From: Bacteroidales bacterium UBA6346
Lineage (GTDB): Bacteria; Bacteroidota; Bacteroidia; Bacteroidales; UBA932
DNA length: 33,572 bases
Direction: 5' to 3'
Assembly (NCBI GenBank): GCA_002438905.1
Contig: DJSA01000126.1
Span: 8,929 to 42,500, forward strand
The notes beneath the pieces were generated by a model. That model was given only the letters and a program-made list of their open reading frames with translations. It made no database searches and was not told the DNA's origin. The translations under genes were made by a program, and so were the position numbers. Of the stretch, positions 30,008-33,572 are shown piece after piece (position 1 is the first letter of the stretch; each line of letters begins with the position of its first letter).

Positions 30008-32455
30008 CTACCTCAACACCGCACCATTCTCTGCCTGGAATCCGGACAGAAGCTTCTGCATAATACGTTCAACATCAGCGTCTGTCAGGGTCTTGTCCGG
30101 ATCTTGGAAAACGAAGCTGAGGGCATACTGCTTCTTTCCCTGAGGTATCTTGTCTCCCGTGTAGACGTCGAATAACGAAACGCTCTTCAGCATCTTCTTG
30201 CCCACCTTGTAGGCAGTCCTGCGAAGTTCAGCAAAACTTGCATCCTCATCAAGAAGCAGAGCAAGGTCACGACGCACTTCAGGATACTTAGGGAGCTCTC
30301 GGTAACTTATCTTGTCCCTCTTGACGAGTTCAAAGAACGCAGGCCAGTTGATTTCTGCGGCGAAAACCGGCTGACGGATTCCAAACTTGCGGAGAAGTGT
30401 CTGGGTTATGACGCCAAGAACTGCCAGCGGGCGATGACTGCCAGGAAGCATATAGGCCTGCCCATCAGAGAAAATGTCGGACGGAGCATCTGCTGCCTCC
30501 ATCTGATACAGGTCAGCTCCAAAACGCTTCAGAAGGGCTTCAACATAGCCTTTTAACTGAAAGAAGCTGCCTTTCCCAGGATCTGTCCGCCAAGATTTGT
30601 CCGGAGTGCCGGAAATGAACAAGGCATAGCACTGGTGCTCATCAATCTCATCAAGCCTCGGTGCATCCGTTACGGTCTTCAGAGAATATACGGAACCATA
30701 CTCAAAGATGTGCAGGTTCGTCATCTGCCGGTTTATGTTGTAGGAAATTACCTCAAGTCCGTTAAGTATCAGCGTCTGACGCATCACGTTGAGATCAGAA
30801 CTCAATGGATTGAGGACACGAACGCAATGATCTTCCGGGAATGTCGTCAGCTTGGAATAATACTCGCTCTTAGTGAGGGAATTATTCATAGTTTCGACAA
30901 ATCCGTTGGCCGCAAGATAGTCTGAAACAGTGTTGCGCACAACCTCAGGCTCGGGTTTTACGCTCGGATTCACAGACATCCTCATTGCCTTCGGCAGTTC
31001 GATGTTATTGTATCCGTAGATTCGTAATATCTCCTCCACAACATCACATTCTCGGTAAACGTCAATCATGTATGAAGGGACTTCGACAAGCGCACCGTTT
31101 GCGCTTCTCTCAATGAAATTATAGCCCAAATCAGTCAGAATTTCCTCTATCGTGCCATGACCGATATTCTTGCCGATAAAGCGCTCGATGCGATCATAGT
31201 CCAGTTCGACCCTTTTACGGGTAAACCGAGCCGATTCCACACGTCGTATCTTCCCATCGAGACGTGCTCCGGTAAGCTCCTGCAGAAGAAGTATCGCTCT
31301 TTTGGCCGCATACTCGAGCGCGAGTGGATCGCAGCCACGTTCATAGCGGAACGATGCGTCCGTCTTAAGCGTGTGCCTTTTAGAAGTCTTCCTTATTGTC
31401 ACAGGATTGAAATATGCGATTTCAAGGAATATGTCCTTCGTTGTTTCCGAGATTCCAGAATCTGCTCCACCGAACACTCCGGCAAGACACATTGCGCCCT
31501 TCTCATCGGCAATGACGAGGTCTGCTGGGTCGAGTACACGATCCACACCATCAAGTGTCACAAGCCTCTCGCCCTCGTTGGCATCACGCACAATAACCTT
31601 TCCACCGGAAATCTTGTCCGCATCAAACGTATGGAGCGGCTGTCCGAGTTCCATAAGAACGAAATTGCTGACATCCACCACGTTATCTATAGGACGCAAG
31701 CCAACAGACAGGAGTTTTTTTTGGAGCCACTCAGGAGATGGTCCCACCTTAGCACCGCGCAAAGTCGCCCCGAAATACCGCGGAGCGTCAGATTTGGCAA
31801 TGACCTCGACAGGAATAGAGTTCCCGCAAGTTTCAGGTTCGCGGAAAGCCGATACATCCGGGATGCACAATTCACATGGAATGTCATTATGCTTGAGATA
31901 TGCATAGAGGTCACGGGCAACGCCGATGTGCGAGGCAGCGTCAACACGATTGGCCGTGAGACCTATTTCTATGACAGTGTCAGTTGCGAGGTGCAGGTAA
32001 TCCTTGGCAGGAGTCCCTGGCACGGCGTCAGCGTCAAGAATCATGATCCCGTCATGAGATTCTCCTATGCCGAGTTCATCTTCTGCGCAAAGCATGCCGA
32101 AGGACTCAACTCCGCGAATTTTTGATTTCTTTATCTTGAAGTCTTCGCCAAGAACGGTTCCTATGGTGGCAAGGAGCACTTTTTCACCTGCAGCGACATT
32201 CGGAGCTCCGCAAACGACTTGAAGAAGTTCTGGGCCTCCGGCATTGACTTTTGTAATATGAAGATGGTCAGAATCAGGATGTTCTACGCACTCCACAACC
32301 TCTGCCACCACCACACCGGCCAACCCGCCGGGGATTTCCTCGACAGTCTCAACGGAATCCACTTCAAGTCCGATGGAAGTAAGCGCCGCAGCAACCTCTT
32401 CCGGTGAAAGGTTACACTTTATGTAATCTCTCAGCCAATTATACGAAACAGTCAT
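30008..32455 (-). CDS. pheT: Phenylalanine--tRNA ligase beta subunit
   Basis: Beta subunit of the alpha2-beta2 PheRS; pheS is not in the window. The 815 residues match the family. Domain order: N-terminal MTVSYNWLRDYIKC, tRNA-binding OB domain (about 40-150, HPDSDHLHITKVNAG), B3/B4 editing domain, B5, the catalytic-like core, and a C-terminal FDX-ACB anticodon-binding domain (about 722-815, YPEVRRDLALLLDEDASF to the end). It follows ftsY after 53 bases with no clear promoter between, so it may be read from the ftsY promoter. Confidence 0.97.
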   Translation of the reverse strand: MTVSYNWLRDYIKCNLSPEEVAAALTSIGLEVDSVETVEEIPGGLAGVVVAEVVECVEHPDSDHLHITKVNAGGPELLQVVCGAPNVAAGEKVLLATIGTVLGEDFKIKKSKIRGVESFGMLCAEDELGIGESHDGIMILDADAVPGTPAKDYLHLATDTVIEIGLTANRVDAASHIGVARDLYAYLKHNDIPCELCIPDVSAFREPETCGNSIPVEVIAKSDAPRYFGATLRGAKVGPSPEWLQKKLLSVGLRPIDNVVDVSNFVLMELGQPLHTFDADKISGGKVIVRDANEGERLVTLDGVDRVLDPADLVIADEKGAMCLAGVFGGADSGISETTKDIFLEIAYFNPVTIRKTSKRHTLKTDASFRYERGCDPLALEYAAKRAILLLQELTGARLDGKIRRVESARFTRKRVELDYDRIERFIGKNIGHGTIEEILTDLGYNFIERSANGALVEVPSYMIDVYRECDVVEEILRIYGYNNIELPKAMRMSVNPSVKPEPEVVRNTVSDYLAANGFVETMNNSLTKSEYYSKLTTFPEDHCVRVLNPLSSDLNVMRQTLILNGLEVISYNINRQMTNLHIFEYGSVYSLKTVTDAPRLDEIDEHQCYALFISGTPDKSWRTDPGKGSFFQLKGYVEALLKRFGADLYQMEAADAPSDIFSDGQAYMLPGSHRPLAVLGVITQTLLRKFGIRQPVFAAEINWPAFFELVKRDKISYRELPKYPEVRRDLALLLDEDASFAELRRTAYKVGKKMLKSVSLFDVYTGDKIPQGKKQYALSFVFQDPDKTLTDADVERIMQKLLSGFQAENGAVLR

Positions 32456-32508
32456 ATCAGTTAAATTTTCTTATTTCACAACAAAATTCTCGCTGCACAA
32501 AGGAGCAG

Positions 32509-33456
32509 TTACTTTATAGAGGAAATGTCAAACAATGATTTCGCGAACTCCTCTCTATCAAACAGTTTCAAATCATCGACGCCCTCTCCTACCCCCACAT
32601 ATTTCAATGGGATCTTGAGCTGGTCAACGATGCCTACAACTACACCGCCTTTTGCAGAGCCGTCGAGTTTCGTCAGCGCAAGTGAGTTCACTTTCGTGGC
32701 CCGAGAAAATTCCTTTGCCTGCTGGAATGCATTCTGACCTGTGGATGCATCAAGAACGAGAAGAACTTCATGAGGAGCATCAGGAACAACCTTGGAAATG
32801 ACATTGCGAATTTTTGTCAACTCGTTCATAAGGTCTATCCTATTGTGAAGACGGCCGGCCGTGTCGATAATCACAGCGTCAGCCCCCTTCGCGACGGCAG
32901 ATTTGACCGCATCATAGGCGACAGAAGCCGGATCCGAGCCCATCTCCTGACGCACAATGTCGACACCCGCCCGCTGCGACCAGATAACAAGCTGGTCTAC
33001 GGCAGCTGCTCGGAACGTATCGGCGGCACCGAGCACCACCTTTTTCCCTGCAGAGGCAAGTTTCGCGGCGATTTTTCCTATGGTCGTTGTCTTCCCGACA
33101 CCATTCACGCCAACAACAAGAATCACATAAGGCTTTTTCGTAGTATCGATCATCCGCTCGACCTCCGGACGGCCATCCGAAACATTTGCACCGTCAACAA
33201 CCAGAAGGGATGAGATCTCATCACGCAGAATTTCGGTAAGTTCCTCAAGAGAGATATACTTATCTTTGCTGACACGCGCCTCAAGATTGTCTATAATCTT
33301 GAGAGTTGTTTCCACGCCCATATCGGTTTCCACCAAGGCCTCCTCCATAGCGTCAAGTATGCCGTCATCCACGCGCGACTTCCCGACTATCGCCCTAGAA
33401 AGCCGGTCGAAGAAACTTCTGTTCGTGTTTTTCACTCCCTTGTCAAAAATGCCCAT
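32509..33456 (-). CDS. ftsY: Signal recognition particle receptor FtsY
   Basis: SRP GTPase receptor that docks ribosome-nascent chain complexes at the inner membrane. The 315-residue protein has the NG domain with GVNGVGKTTTIGKIA (P-loop), DTFRAAAVDQL, DTAGRLHN and TKLDGSAKGG. The N-terminus is very short and lacks the long acidic A domain of E. coli FtsY, as in many Bacteroidota. A complete promoter lies at 33485-33515. Confidence 0.96.
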   Translation of the reverse strand: MGIFDKGVKNTNRSFFDRLSRAIVGKSRVDDGILDAMEEALVETDMGVETTLKIIDNLEARVSKDKYISLEELTEILRDEISSLLVVDGANVSDGRPEVERMIDTTKKPYVILVVGVNGVGKTTTIGKIAAKLASAGKKVVLGAADTFRAAAVDQLVIWSQRAGVDIVRQEMGSDPASVAYDAVKSAVAKGADAVIIDTAGRLHNRIDLMNELTKIRNVISKVVPDAPHEVLLVLDASTGQNAFQQAKEFSRATKVNSLALTKLDGSAKGGVVVGIVDQLKIPLKYVGVGEGVDDLKLFDREEFAKSLFDISSIK

Positions 33457-33484
33457 AAGCTGAAGCTTTTCATTTTCAAACCTG

Positions 33485-33515
33485 CAAATATAATGAAATT
33501 ACGACAGTCCATCAA
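33485..33515 (-). promoter_or_regulatory. Promoter of ftsY (and probably pheT)
   Basis: On the minus strand TTG (33515-33513) and TATATTTG (33492-33485) are separated by 20 nt, with an exact -7 box. The leader to the ftsY ATG is about 20-25 nt. The rest of the right edge (33516-33572) shows no gene. Confidence 0.7.
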
Positions 33516-33572
33516 GTCGGACGACTTTTCACGACAAAACTTCATAAAATCGGAAGTTTGACACTTCTATGA

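Noticed and set aside
31157..32125. A 322-codon plus-strand open frame opposite pheT
   Set aside because: It is a shadow of pheT, which is complete and conserved on the other strand.
32509..33456. FtsY truncated by loss of its acidic N-terminal domain
   Set aside because: Short FtsY proteins without the A domain are normal in this phylum, and the promoter sits directly upstream.
1..33572. Mobile elements, CRISPR arrays or prophage genes
   Set aside because: I found no transposase, integrase, phage gene or regularly spaced repeats on either strand.

Overview
The window looks like ordinary chromosome of an uncultured or unnamed member of the Bacteroidales (phylum Bacteroidota). The evidence is the FimA/Mfa1 and FimB/Mfa2 type fimbrial proteins with DUF3575 and OmpA-like partners, a DUF4296 lipoprotein, a START-like protein next to an RsmF-type methyltransferase, and repeated promoter elements of the Bacteroidota form TAnnTTTG (the -7 box), several with a TTTG-like -33 box about 20 nt upstream. 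Base composition looks roughly even across the window, and I see no integrase, transposase, CRISPR array or plasmid gene. No gene-free stretch exceeds 300 bases; the longest gap (about 214 bases, 4515-4728) is upstream of exbB.

Layout, left to right. At 1-755 is the N-terminal half of asnS (minus strand, cut by the window edge). Next comes a membrane-anchored alkaline phosphatase (899-2131), separated by a terminator-like hairpin from an energising operon read leftwards: exbB, a small four-helix membrane protein, exbD and a second exbD. Then follow ansA (cytosolic asparaginase) and tatD, then rsmF and a START-domain gene, all on the minus strand. Three plus-strand genes follow: a Nudix hydrolase, queA and dprA. 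From 11959 to 18281 lies a minus-strand operon of ridA, a large exported protein of unknown function, an acyl-CoA ligase, a dCMP deaminase and a CtpA-type protease. Next are a DUF177-rpmF-tRNA-Arg(CCT) transcription unit, typA, and tRNA-Leu(CAG).

From 21439 to 27335 is the most distinctive part: a tight five-gene minus-strand operon. It runs from a zincin-like HExxH lipoprotein to a DUF3575 outer-membrane protein, an OmpA/TPR-like lipoprotein, a FimA/Mfa1-type fimbrillin precursor and a FimB/Mfa2-type anchor. It is preceded by a promoter whose -33 region sits at the centre of a 35-base near-perfect palindrome. From 27484 to the right end is a minus-strand run of ftsY, pheT, a DUF4296 lipoprotein, a radical SAM protein and deoC, with a clear promoter upstream of ftsY.

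Functionally most genes are housekeeping: aminoacyl-tRNA synthetases, tRNA and rRNA modification, the SRP receptor, nucleotide salvage, DNA processing and inner-membrane energisation. The fimbrial operon is the one surface-interaction module and the best candidate for something not yet described, because a putative zinc peptidase is encoded first in an operon whose fimbrillin carries an Arg-type maturation site.
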